Part shown: piece by piece, positions 32,331 through 42,231 of the stretch | How positions within the stretch are numbered: the stretch's first letter is position 1 | How the letters are laid out: every line of letters begins with the position of its first letter | From: Prorocentrum cordatum | Lineage: Eukaryota > Sar > Dinophyceae > Prorocentrales > Prorocentraceae | Direction: 5' to 3' | Assembly (NCBI GenBank): GCA_963575745.1 | Contig: CAUYUJ010018715.1 | Location: 120,001 to 182,500, forward strand | Length of the DNA stretch: 62,500 nt | Translations under genes and position numbers: made by a program | Notes under the pieces: model-generated | What the model saw: the letters and a program-made list of their open reading frames with translations, nothing else | The model's database searches: none | What the model was told of the DNA's origin: nothing

Positions 32331-32957
32331 TTACGCGTGCCGCAGATCGGGCACCCCTTCTGTGCGCCATCTCGAGCCGCAGTTCCTGCCCACCGCTCTC
32401 CGGTCGGTCGGGGTCGGCGCAGTGGCGTCGTCGAAGGGGCCTGGGCGGCCGCCAGCGGCGCGTAGCTCGTCCACTCCGTCCTGGATGTCCCGTAACTGCG
32501 TCAATATCATGCTCGTGTCGACGTGACCCGTGAACATGTCTCTCGCGATGTCCTGAACGACGCGAGCGGTCTGCAGCCGTCCCGTCCGAGCTTCATCTGT
32601 TAGAAACGATGCGGGGTCCTGGTGGCTGGGCTGGTAGATGGAGAGTACGGTGCTCCTGTGCGATTCCGTGTCGTTGTTGTACTTGTCCTGGCATCGCACC
32701 ATTTGGATCCTCTTTGGCGGGGTGACGTCGATTACCTCGTTGGCCATCTCTGGCGGTTGCCCCGGTGGCAACGCCAGCCTCAGCTCGTCGCCCTCACCCT
32801 TGATGGGAGGCACCCTGTTGATGACGAGGTCGCCCGTGATATGTTTGTGTGCCTGACGGCCTCCTTGTCGTCGTTGGTCAGGTGTTTCTCTCATGGCGAT
32901 CGGAGCTTCCAGTCCTCGGAGAACTCACGCCATGTCTCACGCGCCGGAGGGCTGTGG
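32331..32957 (-). pseudogene. Decayed unknown protein locus, 3' part
   Basis: Minus-strand frame, 187 codons from 32894 to 32331, with protein-like composition unlike the surrounding repeats (for example NEVIDVTPPKRIQMVRCQDK and DTSMILTQLRDIQDGVDELR). The stretch 32957-32895 continues the same locus in another frame (ETWREFSEDWKL). I recognise no family. It is the downstream end of a locus that starts near 34.7 kb and is split by elements F6 and F4. The sense strand is judged from composition only. Confidence 0.5.
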
Positions 32958-33137
32958 TACAGTCGGGGCCTTGACCTAAGGAACCCTAAATAAGGAACGA
33001 GGCCCCTTTTTTCCATAAGTTAACCTTCGATTTCCTGTCGAAAACATAAGGAAAGCCTGAGACAAGCTGTGAAACACTTAAGGAACGCGGAGCCCCTACC
33101 CAACGAAAAGGGCTCCTTGTTCAGGGCCCCGACTGTA
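32958..33137. mobile_element. F6: Tc1/mariner-like MITE with TA duplication
   Basis: Element 32960-33135 (176 bp) flanked by TA on both sides. Left end CAGTCGGGGCCTTGACC and right end (reverse complement) CAGTCGGGGCCCTGAACA share about 24 of 27 positions. TA duplication plus termini starting CAGT are the known signature of Tc1/mariner elements and Stowaway MITEs. It encodes nothing. It sits inside the decayed minus-strand locus; dropping it and one TA leaves the interrupted frame open for about 22 further codons. Confidence 0.85.
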
Positions 33138-33287
33138 GCACGCTCGAACGGCGTCGTCGTCGGTGTAGGCTCTCCAAGCACATGCTAGCTTCATGGCGGG
33201 CGACGGCGGCGCTGGCAGTCCGTCGCCCAGGCTCGGCGGCTCCGACTTCTGCGCCGATGAATCGTCCATGGGGGCGGGGGAAGGGCT
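33138..33287 (-). pseudogene. Decayed unknown protein locus, segment between two insertions
   Basis: Short minus-strand segment bounded by F6 on one side and the F4 element on the other. One frame stays open throughout and reads a Ser/Pro/Ala-rich stretch ending WRAYTDDDAVRAC at the F6 border. No family is recognised. Confidence 0.45.
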
Positions 33288-33418
33288 GGCCATCGCTTGG
33301 ACGTCCATTTCCTGTGTTTTTTTTGGTTTCGTGCGTGGCTTTTTCGCCGAATGATCAAGGATGTTCCTCGATGGCCCTCGCCGAAGGAAAAAAAACGCAC
33401 ACGTCCGAGCGATGCCAA
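33288..33418. mobile_element. F4 inverted-repeat element, short copy
   Basis: About 130 bp. Left end GGCCATCGCTTGGACGTCC pairs with right end ACGTCCGAGCGATGCC. GTTTCGTGCGTGGCTTTTTC follows the left end, as in other copies. It looks like a deletion derivative of the 320-bp form at 28.7 kb. It interrupts the minus-strand pseudogene. Confidence 0.75.
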
Positions 33419-34722
33419 GAGGGGGCGCAAGCGTAGGGGGTGATCCTCGGGGTCATGCCGATCCGCTGCTGGGCGGCCACTGGGCGCGTCGTCCTCTGTG
33501 GCGCGCTCGTTGGGGCCGGTCTGGCGACGGGCACGCTGACGGTGATCGCAGTCCGCTGGCTGTGGCGGAGTGCCTGGGCCTTTCGTTCCTCGGGCTGCGA
33601 AGGCGGGTGGCCTCCGCTCGGTAGGGCCAATAGATCTCCATACGGGGCACAGGCTGTACAAACCAAGCATCAGGGCGAACTCGGCCAGGTTGGCCTCCTC
33701 GTCGCACGCGAGGTCCATGAGCTGGCTCATAGGAGTGTCGCAGCTCGTGGAGTTTCGTGTCCGCCTCAGTCTTGTGCTCGTCGGTGGGTATGTTGTAGTT
33801 GGTCATCTTGATCTCGAATATTGCCATAGATCCTGACCTTGGCAGGTGTTTGCCACGGGGCCGCGTGATTCATCTGTCTCGCAATGGGAGCGGGTTCCCT
33901 AGGCCGTCTGCTCTCCATGTCTATGTTGCCCGTGCTGTCGATGATCCAGGTCGCGGTGAAATTGCCGACGTCGTCTCTTGCGTCGTTTGCCACGTCCTTG
34001 CATCGTGTGACTGGTCTTGTACGTTATAGTTTTCCTCGTGCAGCTGGCCACGTAGGTGGGTTGCCCGCGCCCGATTCCGCCGTCATTTCTATTGGCTGCC
34101 CTGGTCCCAACGGTAGTATGTAGGATGCGCTATAGCGGTCCAAACTATTGATCTCGTAGTGGCTGCATTGGCTGAGCGGCACCTGGTCTGTGGCGTGATG
34201 TGGTGGACTGCGTCTGGGATTATGCATAGCCTTGGTGCCCATGGTTTCTACGACGTCCTTCGGGTAGATGCGGACGGTTCTGGCCGCTGAGGGTGTCAAC
34301 AGGTTGTAGTCCGGCTCTGTGCCCAGATGTACAACGTCAACGCGAGGTGTTTCATCACGTTCGTTGTTGCTGCTGTGAACTGTTTGGCGCTCCTCTGCCT
34401 CGCCGGCTCTGCACTTGGTGGCCTGACTGATGTATGATATGTGGAGATGCTTGAGGTTGGTTCGCTCCTTCCCGTAGAGGCCCTTGAATGGATTGGCGGG
34501 TACCAACATGGGTGAAACCTGCTTAGCAAACTGCCTTGCCCTGCCCCATGATATGGTGATCGGGGGCTGCGTCCTGCCGTGTCCTTTGTGTTTGGTCTGT
34601 CCGTTTGTGGCGTCATTCTCGTCCTTGTACTTGATGACGCTCTGGTAGTGGGGCACCAGTGTTTGGGGTTTCAGCCAGTGCCAATCTGAGAGCATGCAAT
34701 TGCCTGACATGCTGCTGCTCCT
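33419..34722 (-). pseudogene. Decayed unknown protein locus, 5' part
   Basis: Protein-like segments follow one another along the minus strand in changing frames. From 34700 to 34024 there are about 220 codons (including YGKERTNLKHLHISYISQAT and PDYNLLTPSAARTVRIYPKD). At 33993-33830 comes VGNFTATWIIDSTGNIDMES, at 33827-33740 FEIKMTNYNIPTDEHKTEAD, and at 33730-33620 MSQLMDLACDEEANLAEFAL. At least three frameshifts separate them. Its 5' end abuts a CTC array that adds an artificial poly-Arg start. Composition resembles a real protein of 700 or more residues, but I recognise no family. Confidence 0.55.
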
Positions 34723-35040
34723 ACTCCTCCGCCTCCTCCTCCTCCTCTTCCTCCTCCTCCTCCTCCTCGTCTTCCTCATCCTCGCCGTCTGTCGTGGTCG
34801 TTGTCGTCCTCATCGTCCTCATCGTCCTCCTCCTCCTCCTCCTCCTCCTCCTCCTCCTCCTCCTCCTCCTCCTCCTCCTATCTCCTCCTCGACCTCCTCC
34901 TCCCCCACTCTCCCTCCAATTCCTCCTCACTCTCTTCCTCTTCCTCCTCCTCATCCTCTTTCTCATCCCCCTTCCTCCTCCTCTCCTCCTCCTCCTGCTC
35001 CTCCTCCTCCTCCTCCTCCTCCTCCTCCTCCCTGGCCAGC
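34723..35040. repeat. CTC/TCC triplet array
   Basis: About 315 bp of CTC with TCATCGTCCTC interruptions. It borders the 5' side of the decayed minus-strand locus and may have replaced its start. Confidence 0.9.
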
Positions 35041-35451
35041 TGCAGCAGAGACGCGACCCTACCCATCAGTCGGGATGCGGGCTAAGTTCACTCGCACCCC
35101 CGTTTACCGCAAATAGCGCTCGGCTCCCCAAGGGCCGACTCTCCATTGCTTCCGAGGGCCTCCCGAGGGATTCCGACGGCTCCGATAATCATTCAACAAA
35201 AAACCCTCCCAGAGCGGCCTGCGGAGGGCCTTTCGAGGGCCCCTCGAGGTGCCTTCGAGGGCGCCGCGACGGCTCCCCGACGGCTCCGAGGCCCCCTTTC
35301 GAAGGCCCCCGAGGCTCTCCGAAGCGAGCGCGCGCGCGCGCGCGCGTTCGGAGAGAGCCGCCCCCCCCGTGGGGCGCCGGTGGGGCCGCCTCCTCCCCGC
35401 GGGGGCGGGCTGCGGTCGCCGCCGCGCGTCGCCGGCGGGGTCCTCTGGCGC
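35041..35451. other. GAGGGC-rich degenerate sequence
   Basis: Irregular repeats of CCTTCGAGGGC, CCTCCCGAGGG and CGACGGCTCCG, with a CGCGCGCG run at about 35329-35345. Frames are open on both strands and lack domains. Confidence 0.5.
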
Positions 35452-35747
35452 TTGCCGTCGCTCGGACGTCCATATTTCCCGTGTCTTGTGCGGCTTCGTG
35501 CGTGTTTTTTTTCCTCGATGGTCCAGGATTGCCAGCCTGGAACATATCCCTATCCCTATGCTGGGCATCTCTTCATCACGATGCCAATCTTAGGGATTCC
35601 CTTGTTTGTTGAGGGCGCATCCCTAAGATTGTCATCGCTTTTCGGCATGCCAGTCTTAGGGGTAGGGATATGTTCGAGGCTGGTAACAGGATGGTCCTCG
35701 ATGGTCCTCGCCGGGAGAAAAAATGCACACGTCCGAGCGATGCCAAG
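35452..35747. mobile_element. F4 element carrying a nested F5
   Basis: Left end GTCGCTCGGACGTCC and right end ACGTCCGAGCGATGCC form the F4 termini, with the GGCTTCGTGCGTGTTTTTTT subterminal motif. The F5 element at 35532-35683 lies inside, so F4 was present before F5 inserted. Confidence 0.8.
35532..35683. mobile_element. F5 inverted-repeat element, copy 1 (nested in F4)
   Basis: Ends CCAGCCTGGAACATATCCCT and AGGGATATGTTCGAGGCTGG are near-perfect complements. The interior holds inverted pairs of CCTAAGATTG and CAATCTTAGG. CAGGAT lies just outside both ends (35524-35529 and 35687-35692), a candidate 6-bp target duplication. The other copy is at 55.9 kb. Confidence 0.8.
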
Positions 35748-36129
35748 GGGGGTCGGAGGATCACGGGCGCCGAGCGTCTCCGCACCTGCGCCCTCCGAGC
35801 TCCGGGGCGGGATCCCGCGGACACGCGGTCGCGCGGGAGCGCGCCGCGCGGCGCACCCGCGAAGAGATGCTCCGTGCCCGCGGGAGCGCGGCCCAGGGGC
35901 GCGGCCCGCGAGGCCGCGGACAGGGATGTGCTGAGCGTCGCGAGGGGAAGGCGGGGGGGGGGGGGGCGAAGGAGCGCACATGACAGCGGAAGGTGCGACC
36001 GAATGGAAGGGAGAAAAAGCATGCGGTCCAGAAGGGTCGAAGGCGCGACCACACGCTCGAAGAGGAACCCTCGGGCTCGTCATCCGGGAGGAGGGGGTCA
36101 CCCGAGCCGCGACGGGCCAACAACCCAGG
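35748..36129. other. Unassigned GC-rich sequence
   Basis: Overlapping Arg/Ala/Pro-rich frames on both strands and a G-run near 35955-35967. No motif is recognised. Confidence 0.4.
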
Positions 36130-36565
36130 CAGCCAGGGAAACAACTTCTGCTCAGGAGAGGGGGGCGTAGAGGGGGGAAGGGGAGGGGGCGAGGTAGTAA
36201 TCAGGAGGAGGACGAGGGGGAACTGGGGGAAACGAGGGAGGTGATCCGAGGAGAAAGGGGAGGAGAGGGGAAGACTGGGGAAATGATGTCCCGCAGTGCT
36301 CATAAGTATTGTTGGGGCTCATCCCGCCAGAGCCCCGAGGGGGAAAATGATGGCGATAATTGCAGCAGAGGAGGAGGGGGATGGCGGGACAGTAATCAGA
36401 GGAGGGAGCGAGGGGGGGTGGAAGGGAGAAGGGGGGGGGATAACGACTGGACAGGAGGAGAAGAGGAGGGGGGAGCAGGTGGCAATCAGGGGAAAGGGAC
36501 GACACAGAGGGCGTGGAAAGGGGGGGGGAGGTAGAGGGGAGGAAGGAGGACGGGAAGGGGCGGGA
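36130..36565. repeat. Polypurine GGA/GGGG region
   Basis: About 430 bp, overwhelmingly A and G on the plus strand, with many G3-G8 runs. One short mixed stretch at about 36290-36330 includes a GGGGCTCATCCCGCCAGAGC patch. Candidate for G-quadruplex or triplex DNA. Confidence 0.75.
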
Positions 36566-37145
36566 CAATCCGAGAGCTACGATGCTACATGGCACAATTG
36601 CGCTATGGCCGCACACCTTTCTGAAGGATTCTGCAGCAACGCATGCACTGCGTCTGGTTGCTGCCTGCCACAGAGAAACAGATCACGCCTCAGCGTGCAA
36701 ACATTATGTCCACTGCAGACGAAGACTGCCCATCGGCCGCAACGGACACACCAAACGAATGGTATGAGAACGTGGAAGAGGTACATGAAACACATCTGGT
36801 CTGAGCGAGACATGTTCAAAAAACATCTCGCGCAAACCACAAAAGGTTATTATCACACGATTTGGTGGGCCCATCGGCAGGTCAGAAAGCTTCGCCATTG
36901 CTTTCTGTATCGAGGCAACAATCCTGGCAAGGCCCATCACATGGGCCCAAGAAGGCTGCACACACATACTCACACGCACACATGCGCACATGTACACTGC
37001 GTGCTCTTTCGAACCCATACTCACGTGCACCGAAGAGGGGGGCCAGTCAGAGATGGAACTTAGCGCATCATGGCCTGATGTATGTGTGCAAACGGGGGAG
37101 GGGGCAGGAGACGAGTTGGAAGATGGTGATGGTGCTGATGCTGCC

Positions 37146-37186
<41 letters not shown>

Positions 37187-37251
37187 CGACGATGCTGATG
37201 ACGCCGATGATGAAGCACCCCCCAGTGCTTGTTTTCAGGGAGCAGGAACGC
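36566..37251. other. Unassigned, moderate-GC sequence with a GAT tract
   Basis: Mostly single-copy in appearance. A plus frame reads MRTWKRYMKHIWSERDMFKK and onward with protein-like content (about 36760-36960), but it runs into an ACAC/CACA stretch. A GATGAT tract lies at 37145-37190. No domain is recognised. Confidence 0.35.
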
Positions 37252-37503
37252 TCAGCTGGGAAACATTTTTCTTCTCACGACTGATGCGAAGAACTCACAT
37301 GCAAAGGTCCACGGGACTTGTTCGTCCTGGGAGCGATTAGTGTTGAATCGAGTCAACAACCCTTGCTGGTCCCACATGTTCACTTTGCCACCAACTGCTC
37401 GCAACGTAACTTTACACTGATCAACTTTCGGCCATGACATCTGGGAGATCTTACGGCTCTTGCCGCAAACTATGATATTTTGGCGCCTAGAGGCATCCCA
37501 CAT
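37252..37503 (-). CDS. Small unrecognised open frame
   Basis: 83-codon minus-strand ATG frame with mixed composition (MSWPKVDQCKVTLRAVGGKV, then QQGLLTRFNTNRSQDEQVPW). It lies beside an F7 element and is not low complexity. No family is recognised; it may be an exon, a gene fragment or chance. Confidence 0.2.
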   Translation of the reverse strand: MWDASRRQNIIVCGKSRKISQMSWPKVDQCKVTLRAVGGKVNMWDQQGLLTRFNTNRSQDEQVPWTFACEFFASVVRRKMFPS

Positions 37504-37672
37504 GGAGTCCGAGTGGACGAGGTCGGAAGAATGCGCCGCATCGCTGATGCATCGCCATGCATCAACGACATCGACGGTGCATCGGCGACGCTATCAAGAG
37601 AAACTCGGGCTCTACATCGAGCCGCATCGGCGATGCACCGGCGATGCGGCGCGATCCTCCGACTCCATCCAT
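37503..37672. mobile_element. F7 inverted-repeat element, copy 2
   Basis: GAGGTCGGAAGAATGCGCCG at the left and GCGGCGCGATCCTCCGACTC at the right form complementary ends around GATGCATCGCC and CATCGGCGATGC repeats. CTACATCGAGCCGCATCGGC is shared with the copies at 10.5 and 45.3 kb. Confidence 0.75.
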
Positions 37673-37677
37673 AGACA

Positions 37678-37819
37678 AGCGCGTTCCGCTTCTCGCACAG
37701 TCACTACTCGCAAATGGCCTGGATCCGCCATGGGAGATTTACGAAACATTACATCGATGCAGGCGTGTGTTACTTTTTGACATTTGCGAGTAGGCACTTT
37801 GCGAGTAGTAGAACACGCT
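37678..37819. mobile_element. F10 element with 41-bp terminal inverted repeats
   Basis: Bases 37678-37718 and 37779-37819 are complementary at about 33 of 41 positions, with a CTACTCGCAAATG core in the arms. The 142-bp element directly follows F7 copy 2. No second copy is seen, so family status rests on structure alone. Confidence 0.7.
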
Positions 37820-38429
37820 CAATGAATCTACTCAAACCCCACTCGGGAGGCGTGGAAGTATCCACGTAACCGTGGCCCTCACCACCACCTTCCATGGCCC
37901 CGATATGCGCCGCCCTCGTGCCCGGGACCCGTCCAGCAGGACGCCAGCAAATTATGCACAGCAACACCGATGCCGGCCACCTAACCAATCTTGGATCCAA
38001 GAACGGTGTGTACGGCGAGAATGCACTGCTCGTGGACTCAGCATGGTTGACTTGCATCGCCTGGGGACCGTGTCTGTCCCATCGCGCCGCCTTCCATGCC
38101 GAATCCGCCTCGACTCTGATTCGAATATCGATTCCGCATCGAATCCACACCACATCCACTCCGAATCCGCGTCGAACCCACGCCGAACCCACGTCGCAGT
38201 CGAGAAATTGCCTCAACTCGCAGGACAGACGAGGCACCACGAAGTTGCAACGTGTGCCTGGCGCCCTTCGACGGTCGGCTATGCCCAACGCCCCCGCGTC
38301 CGTGCTGGAGAACCCACAAGATGCGGACATACCCACTAGACCTCCCCCAGGAGTGCGCTGTGACCAGAACTTTCAAGCGAATCTGGCCGTGGAGACGGGG
38401 ACCACACAGGAGTAGGGGAACGAGCAATG
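37820..38429. other. Unassigned sequence with a GAATCC-rich patch
   Basis: Around 38095-38210 GAATCC, CGAATCC and TCGAACCC recur irregularly. Frames on both strands have no recognised motif. Confidence 0.4.
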
Positions 38430-38596
38430 GCATGATCATGATAACTCGGAGGTCCGCGCGGACTTTCTCGGATCGGCGCTGGGACCCCCTGAAGCGGCGC
38501 CTCCGGCGCCGCCCCTGGGACGCTCCGCGCGCCAGGGATGGGGGGGGATCCAGCATCCAAGACTCCGCGCGGACCTCCGAGGTGTTATGTTTACGT
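38430..38596. mobile_element. F1 inverted-repeat element, copy 3 (well preserved)
   Basis: Arms AACTCGGAGGTCCGCGCGGA and TCCGCGCGGACCTCCGAGGT are nearly perfect complements. The core (GCGGCGCCTCCGGCGCCGCC, then CGCTCCGCGCGCCAGG) is inverted relative to copies 2 and 5. It directly abuts the F3 element on its right. Confidence 0.85.
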
Positions 38597-38749
38597 CGGG
38601 CGTGTCCCCCTACAGGGGGATTTTGGGCGAAAACTGATACATACTCAAAAAATACCCCCCACATGGGCGAACAGAATGAAAAACATCGTCCCCAGACTAT
38701 CTTTTTTGACTATTTTTGGATATTCCTCCTGTAGAGGGACAGGCCCGAC
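38595..38749. mobile_element. F3 element, compact complete copy
   Basis: 155 bp. Left end GTCGGGCGTGTCCCCCTACA and right end TGTAGAGGGACAGGCCCGAC are complementary. The left flank is TTAC, like the TTAG and TTAA of other copies. The interior shares GACTATTTTTGGATATTCC with the 54.6-kb copy. Confidence 0.85.
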
Positions 38750-40369
38750 TTCGTTGATTTACGTATGCCATGGCTCGTTCCCCTAAGGCGGCCCCCAAGG
38801 CGAAAAAAAACGAGGTGCTCGCTCTGTCCGCCGAGACCCCGCGCCCGAGCCCCGGCGGGCGGCACTGCGCACCCGAACGGGCGGCGCGGGAGGGCCGGCA
38901 GCCGTGCCCCTCCTGCTGCGGGCCGGCGCCTGCTGGCGCCGCCCTCCGCCGCTGCGGGCGGGCGGCGGCTGGCCCTGCGGCGGCGACGACGATGACGAGG
39001 ACGAGGACGAGGTCGACGACGAGGACGAGGACGAGGACGAAGACAGCTGCGTGGGCAGCCGCGGCGGCGCCCACGCAGAGAGCGGCCGCCGCCGCTCTCT
39101 GCCGTCCTCCAGCGCCTGTGCCACGAGCGCGAGCCGGCAAGCTCCGGGCCTGCGATAGACACGGCCAGCACTGGTGCGATGCCGCTCCCCCTGGCCGCCG
39201 CACACGGCCACTAGTAGATCCAGGAGCACGGAGCAGCGGCTGAGCAGCGAAGCCACCACCGGCAAGAGGAGCCACGGGGACGAGCGGACCCCGCCTGCAC
39301 CGCTCGAGTCACCTCCAGCCCCAAGCTGTGGGCATCGTGGAACTACTGGCTGGAGGTGGCCCGCATAGTGGTGGTGTCGCTTCGCCGTCTTGTGGCACCA
39401 TCGCCCTGATGCTCACGTGGCAGCGAGGGGGGGCGAGGAATGCCCATCCGACGCGGGCAGGTCGCGCGAAGGCGGGAATGGGGGCCGTCGGCCGGAAAGA
39501 GAACGCTGAGCGATCGGCCACGTCGGCAAGAAATACGTACAATGCACCGGCCCCGGTCCCTGGGCGATACGACGCATTCCTTGCAGCCCGCTGCTCAAAG
39601 TAATCATGCGGACGACGCCTTTCCGATCCAACTCAACACACCACTGGCCAGGAGACTCCGCGGAGCCTCCTCTGCTGCCGTTGCCAAACCACCTCCAGAA
39701 GCGCTGCTGCTGCTGCTGCCGCAACATCCAGATGACCACCAGGAACACTGCATCGCAGCATGGCCCGCAGCCCGTGGATTCTGCCGCCGTTGCGGGGCTG
39801 CCTTGGAGCCAGGTGCCACCGCTGGTTCACAATTCCTGACAGGAGACCTCTCGAGTGTCCAACCTTGCACAGACAGGGGCCTCGACTCCAACGTGGCCTC
39901 AATGAGCAGGAACCCCTATCATACACGAGGAGCTTCGCAGAAGCCCCGGAAGACACAAGCCTGAGGCACAAACCTATGCGAGATTGGGCGCTGACTCGCT
40001 CGAAACCTTCCCCCGTCCCTCATCCTCCTACTTTCCCTGATTATCCTTTCACGTCGGACAGCGTCCACAAGTCAGACCAGAGGCTGTCAAACCCGGACCC
40101 GAATTAGACGACAGCGACCCATTGACATCCAAGTTGGACGAGCACCGCCGCGAAGAACCCCACCGCGGACAGGCCACACGATGGACAAGACCGACCTTGG
40201 CAGTGAGCCCCGCACTGCTCCAGCCTGGGTGAACAGAGTTTGTCTCTCCTCCAGGCCTCCCGCCGACAATAAAGCAGGCGCCGCCTGGATCACAGACAAA
40301 CGCTCAAAGATGTGGCCACTTTGACTGGCATGTTGGACATGCAAGAAGTAGATTCCGCGCGACCGAAAT
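38750..40369. other. Unassigned region, no convincing gene
   Basis: GC-rich start with a GAGGACGAGGACGAGG tract (about 38997-39045), then more even composition. A 174-codon plus frame (39440-39964) has a cysteine pair (FCRRCG) and mixed content, but other frames overlap and I see no domain. GCTGCTGCTGCTGCC lies near 39703. Confidence 0.35.
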
Positions 40370-40385
40370 GGCGACGGACATGAGC

Positions 40386-40481
40386 CAGAACGACGACGCC
40401 CAACAACGAATACGGCCCAAACGGCCAACAACGGCCGCTGTCGGGCAGGACACCGACAGCAAATCCTTTGCAAAATGGGCG
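40386..40481. repeat. F12 dispersed sequence, copy 1
   Basis: CGCCCAACAACGAATACGGC, GGCCGCTGTCGGGCAGG and CCTTTGCAAAATGGGC resemble 59565-59690 in the same order. It lies just left of F7 and F11 sequence. Confidence 0.5.
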
Positions 40482-40484
40482 GGC

Positions 40485-40608
40485 ATCGGTGATGCACTGT
40501 CGACGTCGGCGATGCATCGCCGACGTCGGCCGCATGGCCAATGCGTCGGCGATGCGGCGCGATCCTCCGACCCCATTTGCTCTGACCCCACCTGGGAGGC
40601 CTGGATGC
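40485..40608. mobile_element. F7 element, partial copy 3
   Basis: Core CGACGTCGGCGATGCATCG and the complete right end (GATGCGGCGCGATCCTCCGA, then CTGGGAGGCCTGG). The left end is missing or too diverged. Confidence 0.7.
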
Positions 40609-40649
40609 CAACCTTCGTCCCAACTCTTTCCAATCAGGGGCCCGTGATC

Positions 40650-40810
40650 GGGGATCTTCTGACCAGGGTCAATCCAGACCAGACTCAGTCGGGCCTTGCA
40701 GGATCTGGCAACAAAATCCTCCTGGATCCTGCAGGATCCTGTGCCCAAGCCCGGGTCACTGCTGCCCTGGCTCTGCAGGATCCTGCAAAATCTGGCGCTC
40801 TGACCGACAC
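40650..40810. repeat. F11 dispersed sequence, copy 1
   Basis: GGGGATCTTCTGACCAGGGT, then GTCGGGCCTTGCAGGATC and repeated CTGCAGGATCCTG palindromes, align with 59254-59428 in the same orientation. At both sites an F12 block lies nearby. Confidence 0.7.
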
Positions 40811-41065
40811 CCTCTTGCATTGACTGACCCCCGCCTCTTTAGCCCGACGCAGACCTGGACACGATAGACTGGGACATTCAACAACCCTCAAAACAGATTT
40901 TCGCTCCAGAGGTGCCACGAAAAAGAAACTGCAAGGCAACACTCCCGGAACAAATCCCGACAAAGGCCCTAAAACCCTGCAGCCCCATTCCCTAGATCCG
41001 GACAACTACCCGAACCATGCGGCGCAGCAAAGAAAACTGCACTGGACGACCAAATCTGGTTCGGA

Positions 41066-41247
41066 GGCCTAAATGTTGACACCAACACCAGATAGGCGGT
41101 GTGCCTTCACCGAGGGAAGATGCTCCCGATCTCGGTGGTGGTGGCAGTATTCGGCCTTTCGGAGTGGCCCAACTATCACCACCACTGCCAACATCTGGCC
41201 TCATCTTGCCCCTGTGGAGGCAGCCCCCTGCGCTGGTGCTCGTGGCC
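41066..41247. mobile_element. F8 long-armed foldback element, copy 1
   Basis: Arms of about 75-80 bp: TGTTGACACCAACACCAG at the left and CTGGTGCTCGTGGCC at the right, with CTCGGTGGTGGTGGCAGTAT and ATCACCACCACTGCCAACAT near the centre. The spacer is only about 25 bp. The second copy is at 48.3 kb. Confidence 0.8.
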
Positions 41248-41386
41248 GTCTTCCGGTCCGTCTGTGTCCGCCCTGCCGCAGTTGGCTGGGGCTGGGGCTC
41301 GCCGGGCTGGGCCTCCCGCCCCGCCCCCCCCCGCCCCCCGGCGCCTGTGTCGATCGTCTGCCGTCCGGCGTTGGCCGTCGTCGCGT

Positions 41387-41541
41387 GGGCTCCCAGCTGC
41401 GCGCTTCGCGCTGCGCGAAGCGCGAAGTGCTGACAACTTCGCGCTCTCGCGCCGCCTCCCAAGGGAGAAGAGGAGGATGAGGAGGGATCGGAGCCGAGGC
41501 GCGAAGCGCGAATAACTTCGCGCCCTCTAGGGCGCCCTTGG
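41387..41541. repeat. F9 repeat, copy 1
   Basis: GGCTCCCAGCTGCGCGC, then a palindromic CTTCGCGCTGCGCGAAGCGC, CGCTCTCGCGCCGCCTCCCA, and a final TTCGCGCCCTCTAGGGCGCC. It shares this order with 52246-52366 and with 58880-59210, which is split by an F2 element. Confidence 0.75.
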
Positions 41542-41901
41542 TGTTGTGCCGTTCCTCTCCTTTCTGCCGCTGGGTTCCTCTCGCGTGGGTTTGAACAAAT
41601 GTGTGTTCTGGTCTACGGGGGCCTGATCCGTGACCGCTTCGGCCGCACTGGAAGGCGGACCTCCCGCCCCCCCCCCCCACGAATCGAGCAGGGGATCGAC
41701 TACAGAACTGATTTCCCCGCACAATTCCTGTTCCCGCACAATCCACGAACATAGCGCAGGTGGCTCGTCGATCGACGAACGTTCCACGCATGTGCCGTGG
41801 ACTCGGCGGACAAATCAACTTTGGCTACATGCACGATATAGCCGATCCCCTACTCGGAAGAAGCTGGCCACGCGCAGAGGGGGGATAGGGGGAGGGGGAA
41901 A

Positions 41902-41981
41902 TGCTTCTTAGAAACACCCCTGCTTCTTGAAGGCGCGGGGCATATGCCTCTTGATGTAAGGCCCGCGCGTTCTAAGAAGCA
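41902..41981. repeat. 12-bp inverted repeat bounding an 80-bp segment
   Basis: TGCTTCTTAGAA at 41902 and its exact complement TTCTAAGAAGCA ending at 41981. The interior repeats TGCTTCTTGAAGGCGCG and GCCCGCGCG. It could be a tiny element or a hairpin; no second copy is seen. The stretch 41542-41901 shows nothing recognisable. Confidence 0.6.
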
Positions 41982-42231
41982 GCCTCCTTCTCGGAAGCCG
42001 CCCCCCCTTCCCCAACCCCCCCTAGTGCGCACGGCCAAAGAAGGGGGGCCCAGCCTCTAGATAGACATCAATGGTGCAGTCGTTGAGCTGGCCGCCGTTG
42101 AAGCGGCGCACGGCCTGCCCCCCGCACGGCTCGGCGGGAGCGGTGCGGCCGGCGCCTCCCCATGGCAGGGGCGCAGTCCGGCGCCCCTGTGCCAGGGCCC
42201 AGGGGGGGCACAGCTGGATCGGCACACGCTC

